A DNA stretch of 64,000 nucleotides from an uncultured bacterium. Its GTDB lineage: Bacteria; Vulcanimicrobiota; Xenobia; Xenobiales; Xenobiaceae. A program made the position numbers and the translations under genes. The stretch covers positions 1 through 64,000 of the forward strand of contig CAKUDB010000006.1 of NCBI GenBank assembly GCA_934644775.1, written 5' to 3'. Positions within the stretch are counted from its first letter, which is position 1. Each line of letters begins with the position of its first letter. Of the stretch, positions 8,591 through 17,110 are shown piece by piece. A model generated the notes under the pieces. It was not told the origin of the DNA. It did not search any database and was given only the letters and a program-made list of their open reading frames with translations.

Positions 8591-8985
8591 CGCTTGTCCC
8601 CTCCTTCAGTTTGGTCAGGATATACTCTGTTAGCTTCGTCGGCAACCTGTTTAGGCTTATTTTCAAAAACGCTGTTAAAGAGGCTGGCCAACTCAGATTC
8701 TTCTCTATTTATTAAATTTTCCGCTTCGGGTAAGCCTAAGAAACGCTCCTCAGACCCCAAACAATCCTGGCTCCAAGGCTCCCAGTAGGGACAAACGTCA
8801 GCGCGTTTATCTTCCACTTTATCACTAACCGGTGCTAATAAATACTCTTCCTGGCGAAAGATATTTAACCGCGTACAATGGAACAAAGTGTACTCTGTGT
8901 CCAAAATTTCATCTATCTCTAAACCGTTATCGACAGTTTCTAAATAGCGACATAAAGCGCAAACTTTCCATTTATCTTCAGTCAT
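8587..8985 (-). CDS. small cysteine-containing protein, first gene of the kinase-SpoIID operon
   Basis: I do not recognise this 132-residue protein. It has a CALC motif near the N-terminus, then HC, VCPYW and DC, a spacing that could bind zinc, and an acidic C-terminal half. No signal peptide or membrane segment is seen. A GAGG precedes ATG 8985 at normal spacing, and the TGA overlaps the GTG of the pseudokinase, so the two are tightly coupled. A cytoplasmic partner of the kinase-like domain is a reasonable guess, but only from context. Confidence 0.75.
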   Translation of the reverse strand: MTEDKWKVCALCRYLETVDNGLEIDEILDTEYTLFHCTRLNIFRQEEYLLAPVSDKVEDKRADVCPYWEPWSQDCLGSEERFLGLPEAENLINREESELASLFNSVFENKPKQVADEANRVYPDQTEGGDKR

Positions 8986-9022
8986 AACTACCTCAGAGCC
9001 CTCAATAGCCTCAACCAGTACT

Positions 9023-9068
9023 TAAAAAAAAAGCTCCCCGATCTTTCCAATAAAAAAAGATGGGAGCG
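9023..9068 (-). terminator. terminator after the 278-residue lipoprotein
   Basis: On the minus strand GCTCCCATCTTT pairs with AAAGATcgGGGAGC and is followed by a run of nine T. It sits between the lipoprotein stop (9085) and the next operon start. Confidence 0.85.
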
Positions 9069-9084
9069 CCAACCAAACCGTAAC

Positions 9085-9921
9085 CTACTTGGCCGAAGAG
9101 GCAGCCGCTACTTCGCCTTTGGCCCCTCCCTGGGGAGCGGCCTTGGCTGCAGGCTTAGCTGTCGACGGCTCGTCCACCTTGGCTGCAGGCTTGGCTGCCG
9201 ATTCAGTGGCTAATTTATCTTCAATAAGGGCCAAAGCTTCGGCATGTTTGATAAATCCGGATCGGAAACGACCAAAACTAAATGTTTGAGCAATATCATG
9301 AAATTTATTTAAAGTGGCTTCTAAAGTGGTATTACTTAGAGCCGGATTAGCCTTAAGATCTTCGGGAGTCGGCTGGTAATCTACAGCCGAGCCCAAAAGA
9401 ACGTAACCAGCTCTAATCTTTTGCTCATCTTTAATAGGTTCAACAAAGAACCAAGCTTTACTATAAACTTTTAAGCCGTCTTTTACTTGAGTAAAACTTA
9501 CCCAAGGAGCGGTATCATCAACGCCCTCCTCTATATCGCCAACTTCTTTCAACTCATCCTTCATATGTTTAATCTGAACTTTGGCAAATTGGGCAGCGTC
9601 TACTTGAAGATTTTCTATATCGATCCTAGTTAAAGCCACATTGCTTCTGAAGTGAGGAGCATCGGGCTGAGCATTGAGCGGAGCCAAAGCAATAACGAGC
9701 GTATTGCCTATACCGCGACGCAATTCCCAAAATTGGTCTTCACCCGACACTTCTGAGGAGCGCTCGATTATAGGTACGGTAAAGGAGATACCCTCTTCGC
9801 AAAAGCGGCCGATCTGACCACTAAAGTGAGTAGACTGAGCAGCCGGACCACAAGCACACAAGCCGGACAACAGTAATAAAGATACAGAAATAGTAGAAAA
9901 GCGTTTAAAGTTTAATAACAT
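9085..9921 (-). CDS. lipoprotein of unknown function
   Basis: The 278-residue protein begins with a classical lipoprotein signal: basic start, hydrophobic helix, and lipobox LCAC with the acylated Cys near residue 24. The body (about 30-235) is a mixed alpha/beta region that I cannot assign to a family. The last about 45 residues are Ala/Lys/Pro-rich and low in complexity, and may contact peptidoglycan or be disordered. GGGAGA precedes the ATG. It has its own terminator, and efp lies upstream with a separate terminator, so it is probably monocistronic. Confidence 0.8.
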   Translation of the reverse strand: MLLNFKRFSTISVSLLLLSGLCACGPAAQSTHFSGQIGRFCEEGISFTVPIIERSSEVSGEDQFWELRRGIGNTLVIALAPLNAQPDAPHFRSNVALTRIDIENLQVDAAQFAKVQIKHMKDELKEVGDIEEGVDDTAPWVSFTQVKDGLKVYSKAWFFVEPIKDEQKIRAGYVLLGSAVDYQPTPEDLKANPALSNTTLEATLNKFHDIAQTFSFGRFRSGFIKHAEALALIEDKLATESAAKPAAKVDEPSTAKPAAKAAPQGGAKGEVAAASSAK

Positions 9922-9987
9922 ACCAGGTCTCCCAGTTCTTTAAGGCGACTATTCTTCCTCTAAACAGACTCTGCGCCCAGTCCCTAA

Positions 9988-10023
9988 TAAAAAAAGAAGC
10001 GAACCACTTAGGCCCGCTTCTTT
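9988..10023 (-). terminator. terminator after efp
   Basis: AAAGAAGCG (9993-10001) pairs with CGCTTCTTT (10015-10023). On the minus strand the hairpin is followed by T-rich sequence. Confidence 0.8.
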
Positions 10024-10060
10024 AGCTAAGATACCAACACCCCAAGAAGGCTATCTGGCA

Positions 10061-10618
10061 TTACAGGCGGCGCAAATACTCTCCCGAGCGAGTATCGACT
10101 TGCACTTTAGTGCCTATTTCTACAAACAGAGGGACGTTGATAACGGCACCAGTTTCCAAAGTAGCGGGCTTGGTAGCACCGGTAGCGGTATCACCTTTGA
10201 AACCAGGCTCAGTATGGGTAATAACTAACTCCACGAAGTTAGGAACTTCGACACCGATAGGAATATCGTTATGCAAAGCGACGTCTACTTCCATACCGTC
10301 TTTAAGCCACTGCTTCTGGTCGCCGAGCAAGGATACGTCGATAGGCAGATCTTCATAAGTTTCCAAATCCATGAAGTGATACATATCGCCATCTGAGTAA
10401 GTGAATTGCATCTTACGACGGTCAATATGAGCGCGCATGATCTTTTCACCACCGCGGAACGTCTTCTCGATAACGTAACCGGTCTTGATATTTTTGATCT
10501 TAGAACGGACAAAAGCGGCGCCTTTGCCAGGTTTTACGTGCAAAAATTCGACTATCTGATAGAGGTCGCCGTCAATTTCAACAGTCAAGCCGGTACGGAA
10601 ATCGTTAACCGAGATCAT
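10061..10618 (-). CDS. efp: translation elongation factor P
   Basis: EF-P binds between the P and E sites of the ribosome and relieves stalling at polyproline. The 185-residue length and three beta-barrel layout are standard (KOW-like N-terminal domain, OB domains, conserved end VQVDTRSGEYLRRL). The loop that receives the modification reads VKPGKGAAF, with the modifiable lysine at Lys32, so a lysyl-type modification is possible, although no EpmA is in the window. A GCGGAGGAA sits just upstream of ATG 10618. The need for EF-P fits the many proline-rich proteins here, such as FliH and FliI. Confidence 0.97.
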   Translation of the reverse strand: MISVNDFRTGLTVEIDGDLYQIVEFLHVKPGKGAAFVRSKIKNIKTGYVIEKTFRGGEKIMRAHIDRRKMQFTYSDGDMYHFMDLETYEDLPIDVSLLGDQKQWLKDGMEVDVALHNDIPIGVEVPNFVELVITHTEPGFKGDTATGATKPATLETGAVINVPLFVEIGTKVQVDTRSGEYLRRL

Positions 10619-10761
10619 AAAGTTCCTCCGCTAGGTAAGTATATTTACAAAAAATAACTTCCAACCATTCGAACGAGCAAGCCTAATACCTGCCATGAGG
10701 TAAGTTAATCAAAAAAAAATAAAGTTACGAAATACTGGAGCTACTAGTACCCTTCAAAAGC

Positions 10762-12015
10762 TTAGCGCCCTTCCCAATCGAGTTCTATTTCCAAATAGTA
10801 GGAGACTCTGGGAATACTATTGCGCAAAGGATGGCGTCCAGTACCTTTAAGAATTTTTGTCTCTCCAGCTCCCACCGTACCCAACTCCTCGCGCTTAGTA
10901 AGAACTTTATGGCCACTACTATCGACTACAGATAATACGGCGCTTACTTTTTTGGCTTCCGTTGCCGAGCGATTAAAAATATCAACTGAGTATTGGAGAG
11001 TGCCATCACCATAATTGGCACTAACTTGAGGATGGCTATAAGAGACAAAAGGAATAGCCTTAACAGGCTCGACCGAGCTAGTTTCCGACTTAGCTTCAGT
11101 ATCTTTTACTACAGGCTTAGACTCAGCCACTTTAGAAGCAGTAGTGGCAGGTTGGGCCTTCTTTTTCTTAGGACGCGCCTTAGCTTTAGGGTAAGAGCCT
11201 CCGTCAAGCTCCTGGGGAGTCGCTTTTATATTGGCAGCTGCCCTCGAAGCTCCACCGACCCTTCTGGGAGTAGTTTCAGATAAAGCGGCGTCGTCGTTAA
11301 ACTCGCTAGGAAAATCACCTTCAGCAGAATAGGTGACTCGCTTACGCTTAACATTATTGCTAGAGGCTGAAGCTGAAGCGGCCTTTTTCTTCTGAGCGGC
11401 AATCTTTTTAGCCTCTTGGGCCTCTTCTTCTTGGCGCTTAAGCTTCTCGGCCCGGCGAGTAGCTAAAATTTGCTCAGCTCGCTCTACTCGAGCCGCTTTT
11501 TCGGCTTTAAGTTCTTCGGCAGCCAAACGGTCGGCAGAACTAATAGGGCGAGGGGCAATTATATCGATAATGCCGGTAGACTTATTGTCGCTAACTGTAA
11601 AGCCCAAACGCTCAGCCAGCAGGCGAACGGGCACCCACACTTCGTTATCATGCCATACGTAAGCTATAGGAAAGACTACATTGCTATACTCGGCTTCTAG
11701 AAGTTTATTTTCTCGAGCCGCCCAGCCGGACTCTTGGCCGCCAAGCGCCCTTTCAACGTCTGCACTAGACCAATCATTGGGGGCAGAGTAAAACAGCAAA
11801 CGTCCATCTTCCGAAGTAGATACCCCTAAACGCATAGCTTGAACGAATTGCTTCAAGGGAGCATACAAACTTGATTCTATGTAGACGACACGTTTAAATG
11901 GCTTATTGCGTACGTATACTTCGTCAGCCGAAACCGGAAGGCTACTTCCCAGCCAACAGACCAGCGCCGCTAAACCTAAGCCCCAGCTGCGAACAGAATA
12001 AAAACTAAGAGACAT
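10762..12015 (-). CDS. exported protein with a copper-amine-oxidase N-terminal-like domain
   Basis: A signal peptide (about 1-30, ending VSADE) leads into a domain containing VWVPVRLLAERLGF, the hallmark of the copper amine oxidase N-terminal fold (PF07833). That domain is not catalytic and is common in cell-surface proteins of Firmicutes and deep-branching phyla. A charged Ala/Glu/Lys coiled coil (about 165-215) and a disordered Lys/Ala/Pro section follow. The C-terminal 95 residues look like an immunoglobulin-like beta sandwich. The architecture suggests an envelope-bound binding or scaffolding protein. No copper site or oxidase domain is seen. Confidence 0.75.
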   Translation of the reverse strand: MSLSFYSVRSWGLGLAALVCWLGSSLPVSADEVYVRNKPFKRVVYIESSLYAPLKQFVQAMRLGVSTSEDGRLLFYSAPNDWSSADVERALGGQESGWAARENKLLEAEYSNVVFPIAYVWHDNEVWVPVRLLAERLGFTVSDNKSTGIIDIIAPRPISSADRLAAEELKAEKAARVERAEQILATRRAEKLKRQEEEAQEAKKIAAQKKKAASASASSNNVKRKRVTYSAEGDFPSEFNDDAALSETTPRRVGGASRAAANIKATPQELDGGSYPKAKARPKKKKAQPATTASKVAESKPVVKDTEAKSETSSVEPVKAIPFVSYSHPQVSANYGDGTLQYSVDIFNRSATEAKKVSAVLSVVDSSGHKVLTKREELGTVGAGETKILKGTGRHPLRNSIPRVSYYLEIELDWEGR

Positions 12016-12111
12016 CGTTGCACCGCCGCCTAAAGATTATCGTTCTAACGCCGCCAGAAGACTGGCCCTATTAGGAATGGGAAACTTACTGACGACGCCG
12101 AACTAATTTAC

Positions 12112-12453
12112 TTACTTTAAAAAGATAGGGCGCTTAGAGTTAGCTTCTAAGATCACTTCGCGCATTTCAGCAAACTTGCGCATTTGCTGGATCTGACCTT
12201 GTAATTGTTTCACTTCACCTTGTAATTCAGAAATTTTATTTTCAATCTCTTTATCTTCTTCAGTGTCGATATTACTCTTCTTCTGCCCCACCGCCTGAGC
12301 AACTTTGCCAGCCCAAGCTTCAATTACTTGAGGGGCCACCCCAATCTCTTTAGCTAACTTGCCTTCATCTTCACCTGCCAAGTAGCGCACAACAATAGCA
12401 GCGCGATCTTCATCGGTAAAGTTTGAGTAGTTGATATTTCTATTTTGTTCCAC
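12112..12453 (-). CDS. small HTH / coiled-coil protein (transposase-helper-like)
   Basis: The protein is about 113 residues. The first part, FTDEDRAAIVVRYLAG then LAKEIGVAPQVIEAW, resembles the helix-turn-helix of IS3-type OrfA or DUF1153 proteins. The second half is a heptad-like coiled coil (about 65-95). I choose GTG 12453 because a GAGG lies six bases upstream; an in-frame TTG at 12486 has no such signal. There is no OrfB, inverted repeat or target duplication nearby, so it is not called an insertion sequence. It could be a domesticated DNA-binding protein. Confidence 0.6.
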   Translation of the reverse strand: MEQNRNINYSNFTDEDRAAIVVRYLAGEDEGKLAKEIGVAPQVIEAWAGKVAQAVGQKKSNIDTEEDKEIENKISELQGEVKQLQGQIQQMRKFAEMREVILEANSKRPIFLK

Positions 12454-12581
12454 GATAGACCTCAGATATGCGAAAAAAGATTCCAATAGTGAGAGGCTCG
12501 TCCTTTTCGATCTCTTCTAGCTCCATTCCCGCTTATTTATAGATAGAAGGCCCAAACGTATCCTCTCCTACTTTTACCACT

Positions 12582-12619
12582 AAAAAAACAAAAAAAATGA
12601 GCCCCTTTGAGAGGCTCAT
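12582..12619 (-). terminator. terminator of the tRNA cluster
   Basis: ATGAGCC (12597-12603) and GGCTCAT (12613-12619) form a perfect stem. On the minus strand it is followed by a long T tract, three bases past the tRNA-Lys CCA end. Confidence 0.9.
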
Positions 12620-12621
12620 CT

Positions 12622-12696
12622 TGGTGGGTTGTACAGGACTCGAACCTGTGGCCACCTGATTAAAAGTCAGATGCTCTACCACTGAGCTAACAACCC
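12622..12696 (-). tRNA. tRNA-Lys (anticodon TTT)
   Basis: It folds into a cloverleaf with acceptor GGGTTGT/ACAACCC, D-loop AGTGGTA, anticodon loop CTTTTAA and T-loop TTCGAGT. The 3' CCA is encoded (12622-12624). It is the last gene of the four-tRNA unit. Confidence 0.96.
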
Positions 12697-12730
12697 ACAT
12701 TCACCTTCAGCAGCTTAAATGCTGTCTAGG

Positions 12731-12807
12731 TGGGGTGGATAGTGGGACTCGAACCCACGACCTCCGGTTCCACAGACCGGCGCTCTAACCGACTGAGCTA
12801 TATCCAC
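12731..12807 (-). tRNA. tRNA-His (anticodon GTG)
   Basis: Acceptor GTGGATA/TATCCAC, anticodon loop CTGTGGA and encoded CCA (12731-12733). The discriminator C and a G at the -1 position (12808) are the tRNA-His identity pair. Confidence 0.96.
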
Positions 12808-12816
12808 CATATTTTC

Positions 12817-12892
<76 letters not shown>

Positions 12893-12932
12893 ATATACCC
12901 TATGCTTACTACCTAGCGCAAAGACTTACTAC

Positions 12933-13010
12933 TGGTCGGAGCGGCCGGATTTGAACCGGCGACCCCTTGCTCCCAAAGCAAGTGCGCTATCCAGGCTGCG
13001 CTACGCTCCG
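12933..13010 (-). tRNA. tRNA-Pro (anticodon TGG)
   Basis: Acceptor CGGAGCG/CGCTCCG, anticodon stem CTTGC/GCAAG with loop TTTGGGA, T-loop TTCAAAT and encoded CCA (12933-12935). It is the first tRNA downstream of the promoter at 13035-13063. Confidence 0.96.
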
Positions 13011-13034
13011 TTCACAACCCTCCGGGCGAGAAGA

Positions 13035-13063
13035 ATAATACCTCAGCCCAATACCTAAGTCAA
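13035..13063 (-). promoter_or_regulatory. sigma70-type promoter of the tRNA cluster
   Basis: On the minus strand, -35 TTGACT (13058-13063), a 17-base spacer, and -10 TATTAT (13035-13040). A GC-rich discriminator and the start of tRNA-Pro follow about 25 bases on. GC-rich discriminators are typical of stringently controlled tRNA promoters. Confidence 0.75.
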
Positions 13064-13136
13064 TACCTTTACCCCAAAAAAGAACAAGTTTTTTTATAGC
13101 CCACTCGTTTTGGGCCTCTTTAGCTACCTACTCTTA

Positions 13137-13198
13137 GTAAAAAAGGCCACTGGAGAGAGCTTACTATCTCTTTTCACTCTTCTCCAGAGGCCTTTTAT
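13137..13198 (-). terminator. terminator after rapA
   Basis: AAAAGGCCaCTGGAGA (13141-13156) pairs with TCTCCAGaGGCCTTTT (13181-13196). On the minus strand it ends in a T run just past the rapA stop. Confidence 0.85.
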
Positions 13199-13214
13199 AA
13201 TTTTTGGTTAACTC

Positions 13215-16025
13215 CTAATAATTATCATCTCCCACTTCCATAACTACCAAACGTACCGCATCTAATCTGGGGCCAGAGTCGGCAATAGCTGAGTAGACAG
13301 TTTCGTTTAACTCTTCCTGAGCTTCTACGTCTGATAGAGTTACTGAAGGGTTGATCTTACAAAGCTCTTGTAAGCGCAACTTCTCGCCTTCCAAGATAAG
13401 TTTAGCCTTGTCCATAGCCTTTGTTCGCATAGGTTTAACCATATTCTGAATGGCCTTAACGATCTTTTCTGTTAAGATCTCGACCCGTTGGCCACACTTT
13501 TCCCAAAGCTTAACTACACTGTTGGACTTAATCCGCTTCAGCCCTTTATGGGTGGGTATCTCTTCGCGATAGATAGTGCCATCTAAATTGACATTGATTA
13601 AGATGGGAACAGGAGAGAGATAACGCCCTAATTCCAAGTTATCTTGACCGATAGCCTCAAAGATAAATAAGAACTGTACCACCAATCCATTTTTGGGAGC
13701 GCTCTTCCAATAGACGGCCGAAGCGCTGCCCTCAGTACCATCTAGAGCAAAAGAGAGCAATTCTTTTACCAGAGGATGGGCCCCATTTAAGTATTCTACC
13801 TCTTCGCGAGCTAAAGCCAACTCTCGGTTGAAAGTAGCCAACATACCGCCTTCACGCAAACGCGACAGGGCTTCTATTTGCATATTTTTACCAGGCGTAA
13901 GGTGGTACATACCCGCTGTGCTAAGCTCTTCGGTATTGATACCGAAACGCTCTAAAAGCTTGATGACGACCCCCTCAATATCAAAATGTTTCGTCTCAGC
14001 CTCGATCATAGCAGCTAACTTCTGGCCTCGCTCTTCGTTAAAGGAATTTAAGTCGACTAAATAGTCGACATTATCTTCGGCCTTTTGCTTGTATTGTTTA
14101 ACTAACTCCAAAGATTGAGCCAATACTGGCCTAAAATCGCCCGGCTGCATTAAAACTTGATCGAGACGAACCGTAGTAGCGATCTCTTCTCCACCTTCAA
14201 CTGGCCCCTCAAAAGAGCCCACCATCTTATGCCAAGCAAAGAGGCGCTCTTCGGGAGTTCCCCCTTTAAAGTACATAACGTAAACGTCTACCGGATGGGT
14301 TTGACCTATACGATCTAAGCGGCCTATACGCTGTTCTACCGTATCGGGACTTAAAGGGATATCCCAGAAGATAAGGGTGTGGGCAGCTTGGAAATTGCGC
14401 CCCTCGCTACCTATTTCGCTACAAAGCAAAATATCAGCCCCTTCCGGATCGGTGAACCAAACGGCCTGTTTATCGCGCTCAAAAACGGTTAAGCCCTCGT
14501 GAAAGACAGCCGAATAGATGCCGAAATTGTCGCGCAAACGCTCATGTAAAGCGGCTACCAACTGCATACGCTTAGCAATTAAGACCACCTTTTCGCCGGG
14601 ATGAGACTTTATATACGAAGCTATCCATAAGACGCGCTGATCTTGGCGCAACTGAGCTGGAGTAAGTTCCCCCAAACCGGGGAAGACATTTTCGGCCGCC
14701 TGACGAGAGAGCGGCACCGGATGGATTAAGCGGCCAGAGAATAAGCCGGATAAGCGGGCTCGCCTATTGCGGAAGAGCACTCGGCCGGGGCCGTGGCGAT
14801 CTATTAAAGCGCTAAGTAGAGCCCGGCTATGTTCTTGATAAGAAGCTGTGTCTAAACGATCTTGTAAAGCCTGGCTGAGATGGCTGATCTGTTCATCATG
14901 GGGGAACTCAGCCTCAATATCTTTTAAAGCCAGCCGAACGGCCTCATGGTTAGATCCACTATGATCTTCATTTAAAGCTAGACACAGCTTTTTGGCTAAA
15001 CCGGAACCGTGCTTCCAAGTTTCGCGCTCTTGGCAATAAGTGTCAAAGTTGGTAAAGCGCTTAGGATCGACTAAACGCAGTAGGCCGAACTCAGTTTCCA
15101 AACCACTGCGCGAAGGGGTAGCCGTTAAAAGCAAAACGCTGCGAGAGCGCTGGGCCAACTGGCTGACGGCTTGGTAAGCGTCTTGCCCTTCGTGCAAATG
15201 GTGAGCTTCATCAACGATAAGCAAATCCCAATCATACTTGAGGGCTTCGTCGAGCAAGCCGTCTTTCAAGGCCGTCCAAGGGGTAATAGCTCGCCGGGCA
15301 GCCATATAAGGATCGTCCTCTTCCAAGGCTTCACTACCCACTAAGCTAAAAACTTCGTTAAAGCGGCGAGCCATTTCGGCCAACCACTGGTTGGTTAAGC
15401 TGTCCGGTAAGATGATTAGCACTCGGGAAGCCCGTCCACATTCGCGCAAAACGCTAAAGATACGGCCAGCCTCGATAGTTTTTCCTAAACCAACTTCATC
15501 GGAAAGGAGAACCCTAGGGTTGAGCATTGAACAAACACGCTCGGTGACATAAAGCTGGTGAGGCAACAAACTAGCTCGCGAAGCGCCTATAAAATAAGAT
15601 TCGGAGCTAAACATCTTGGAGCGCAATTTATGGGCAGCCAAACGCAAATGCAAATCTTCAGGATAGCCCACATTGCCATAACGCATACGCCCCAAAGAGC
15701 TGGACAAAGGCACCTTGTCTTCCAAATCGGCTTCAGATATAGATTGCTGACCATTCCAATAGGTAATCAAGCCACCCTCTTGGGTAATATTTTCTATGCG
15801 AAAATGGCTACCATCGCGAGCCACAGCCGTTTGGCCAACATGCAAAATAATCCGACGCAAAGGGGCGGTATTTATTCTATATAGACACTCTTCCGATTTG
15901 GCAGGAAAAAAAACTTTTAATAAACGCTCATCGACTACTTCTTCAACACACCCCAGCCCCATCTGCGGGTCAGACTCATTGATAATTCTTTGACCTTTGA
16001 CAAATTTTACTACTAGATCCGACAT
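13215..16025 (-). CDS. rapA: RapA-type SWI2/SNF2 RNA-polymerase recycling ATPase
   Basis: The 936-residue protein matches the RapA plan (968 residues in E. coli). N-terminal Tudor-like beta domains (about 1-110) contact RNA polymerase and are followed by a two-lobed SWI2/SNF2 motor. Walker A reads DEVGLGKT at 176-183, motif II DEAH at 272-275, motif III LLLTATP, and motif VI IGRLDRIGQTHPVDVY. The C-terminal part carries the RapA-specific region. It frees stalled RNA polymerase after transcription. The Shine-Dalgarno is weak (GGATGGA). It is transcribed alone, upstream of the tRNA cluster. Confidence 0.9.
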   Translation of the reverse strand: MSDLVVKFVKGQRIINESDPQMGLGCVEEVVDERLLKVFFPAKSEECLYRINTAPLRRIILHVGQTAVARDGSHFRIENITQEGGLITYWNGQQSISEADLEDKVPLSSSLGRMRYGNVGYPEDLHLRLAAHKLRSKMFSSESYFIGASRASLLPHQLYVTERVCSMLNPRVLLSDEVGLGKTIEAGRIFSVLRECGRASRVLIILPDSLTNQWLAEMARRFNEVFSLVGSEALEEDDPYMAARRAITPWTALKDGLLDEALKYDWDLLIVDEAHHLHEGQDAYQAVSQLAQRSRSVLLLTATPSRSGLETEFGLLRLVDPKRFTNFDTYCQERETWKHGSGLAKKLCLALNEDHSGSNHEAVRLALKDIEAEFPHDEQISHLSQALQDRLDTASYQEHSRALLSALIDRHGPGRVLFRNRRARLSGLFSGRLIHPVPLSRQAAENVFPGLGELTPAQLRQDQRVLWIASYIKSHPGEKVVLIAKRMQLVAALHERLRDNFGIYSAVFHEGLTVFERDKQAVWFTDPEGADILLCSEIGSEGRNFQAAHTLIFWDIPLSPDTVEQRIGRLDRIGQTHPVDVYVMYFKGGTPEERLFAWHKMVGSFEGPVEGGEEIATTVRLDQVLMQPGDFRPVLAQSLELVKQYKQKAEDNVDYLVDLNSFNEERGQKLAAMIEAETKHFDIEGVVIKLLERFGINTEELSTAGMYHLTPGKNMQIEALSRLREGGMLATFNRELALAREEVEYLNGAHPLVKELLSFALDGTEGSASAVYWKSAPKNGLVVQFLFIFEAIGQDNLELGRYLSPVPILINVNLDGTIYREEIPTHKGLKRIKSNSVVKLWEKCGQRVEILTEKIVKAIQNMVKPMRTKAMDKAKLILEGEKLRLQELCKINPSVTLSDVEAQEELNETVYSAIADSGPRLDAVRLVVMEVGDDNY

Positions 16026-16275
16026 AGTAATCCATCCAATAAAGCACTATTCTTCTACAAACTGCGCAGCCCAAAAGGAATATTCCCCCTCGTCCCCCCG
16101 CATATATAGGCAAACAACCGCCCACTATACCACTTTTCCAAGTTAATATCCTTTAGAGAACTTGTCTCAAAGGGAAAAAGGGCCGCCCCCCAAAAAGTCC
16201 CAACTACTCTCTCCGCCTATCTTTACTAGCCACCAGCTCAGCTATTTAAAGAGCGAAGAGCTTTCAAGTTACGCC
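16026..16275. other. intergenic, nothing recognised
   Basis: 250 bases between the M48 peptidase stop and the rapA start, both on the minus strand. It should contain the rapA promoter and the terminator of the upstream operon, but I see no box pair or hairpin good enough to call. Confidence 0.4.
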
Positions 16276-17070
16276 TTATTTGGACAAAAGGCTAGAGCTA
16301 TTGCCTCTGTTATGCTCATAAAGCTGATACTCTTCACGCAAACCGGCTACTCGAGCTTGAATATCGTCTATACGATCCTTAGTTAGAGGATGGGTACTAA
16401 GCAAAGAGTTCATAAACTGGCTGTCACCCTTACCATTATCATTCTTTTTCAAAATTTGTAAGGCTTCGACTCCGTAGCCGGGATCGTATCCGGCCTGACA
16501 CATAAGCACTACTCCCCCGTCGTCTGCTTCTTTTTCTTGGGCTTGACTGTAGCGGTTACTGATTACAAAATTGGTCATGCCCAACATGGTGGAAATTTGA
16601 TTGCGATCGCCTCCCTTGATAAAACTACTCAGCAAGGCACCACCGATCTGACTCATCATAGAGCGCTCTAAAGCTTTTACGGAATGGCGCCTCTCCACAT
16701 GGGTAATTTCATGGCCCAACACAAAACTCAGTTGGTTTATACTCATAACTTTGCATATACCTTTGGTGACATAGATAAAACCGCCAGGGAAAGCAAAAGC
16801 ATTGATAATATCTTGATTGAGCACCTTAAAGCTGTAAGGGATGCCACGGGAGCCATGTTTAACCAAGCTCTGCCCTAGATCGTTAATTTGCTGGGCCAAG
16901 TGTTCATTCTTAACTAAGCCGTATTTCTTTTCAATCTGTTGGGAGGAAGATTGACCAATCTGAATCTCTTGTTTGGTAGAAATCATAGCCGCTAAAGCTG
17001 GCAAGGTCAGTAGCAAGACCATTACCAATAGACAAATACCGAAGCGTCCGGTTTTAATCTTATTGAGCAT
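16276..17070 (-). CDS. M48-family metalloprotease (BepA/LoiP/Oma1-like)
   Basis: A periplasmic or membrane-anchored zinc protease. An N-terminal hydrophobic segment (about 9-28) is followed by an M48 domain with the zinc motif HEITH at residues 120-124 and the downstream ligand in QEKEADDGGV (about 185). The NAFAFPGGFIYVT segment before the zinc motif is characteristic. Relatives degrade misfolded outer-membrane proteins. I start at ATG 17068-17070, which has AGAGG six bases upstream. The longer frame would run into the ABC gene and has no signal peptide at its front. It lies 40 bases after the ABC ATPase, so it may be in that operon. Confidence 0.88.
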   Translation of the reverse strand: MLNKIKTGRFGICLLVMVLLLTLPALAAMISTKQEIQIGQSSSQQIEKKYGLVKNEHLAQQINDLGQSLVKHGSRGIPYSFKVLNQDIINAFAFPGGFIYVTKGICKVMSINQLSFVLGHEITHVERRHSVKALERSMMSQIGGALLSSFIKGGDRNQISTMLGMTNFVISNRYSQAQEKEADDGGVVLMCQAGYDPGYGVEALQILKKNDNGKGDSQFMNSLLSTHPLTKDRIDDIQARVAGLREEYQLYEHNRGNSSSLLSK

Positions 17071-17110
17071 AAATAACCTCTGAATATCTGTTAATTTTTT
17101 CTCATCAATT

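Noticed and set aside
12112..12453. Insertion sequence (IS3-type OrfA)
   Set aside because: There is no OrfB, no terminal inverted repeats and no target duplication. The protein only has a transposase-like HTH.
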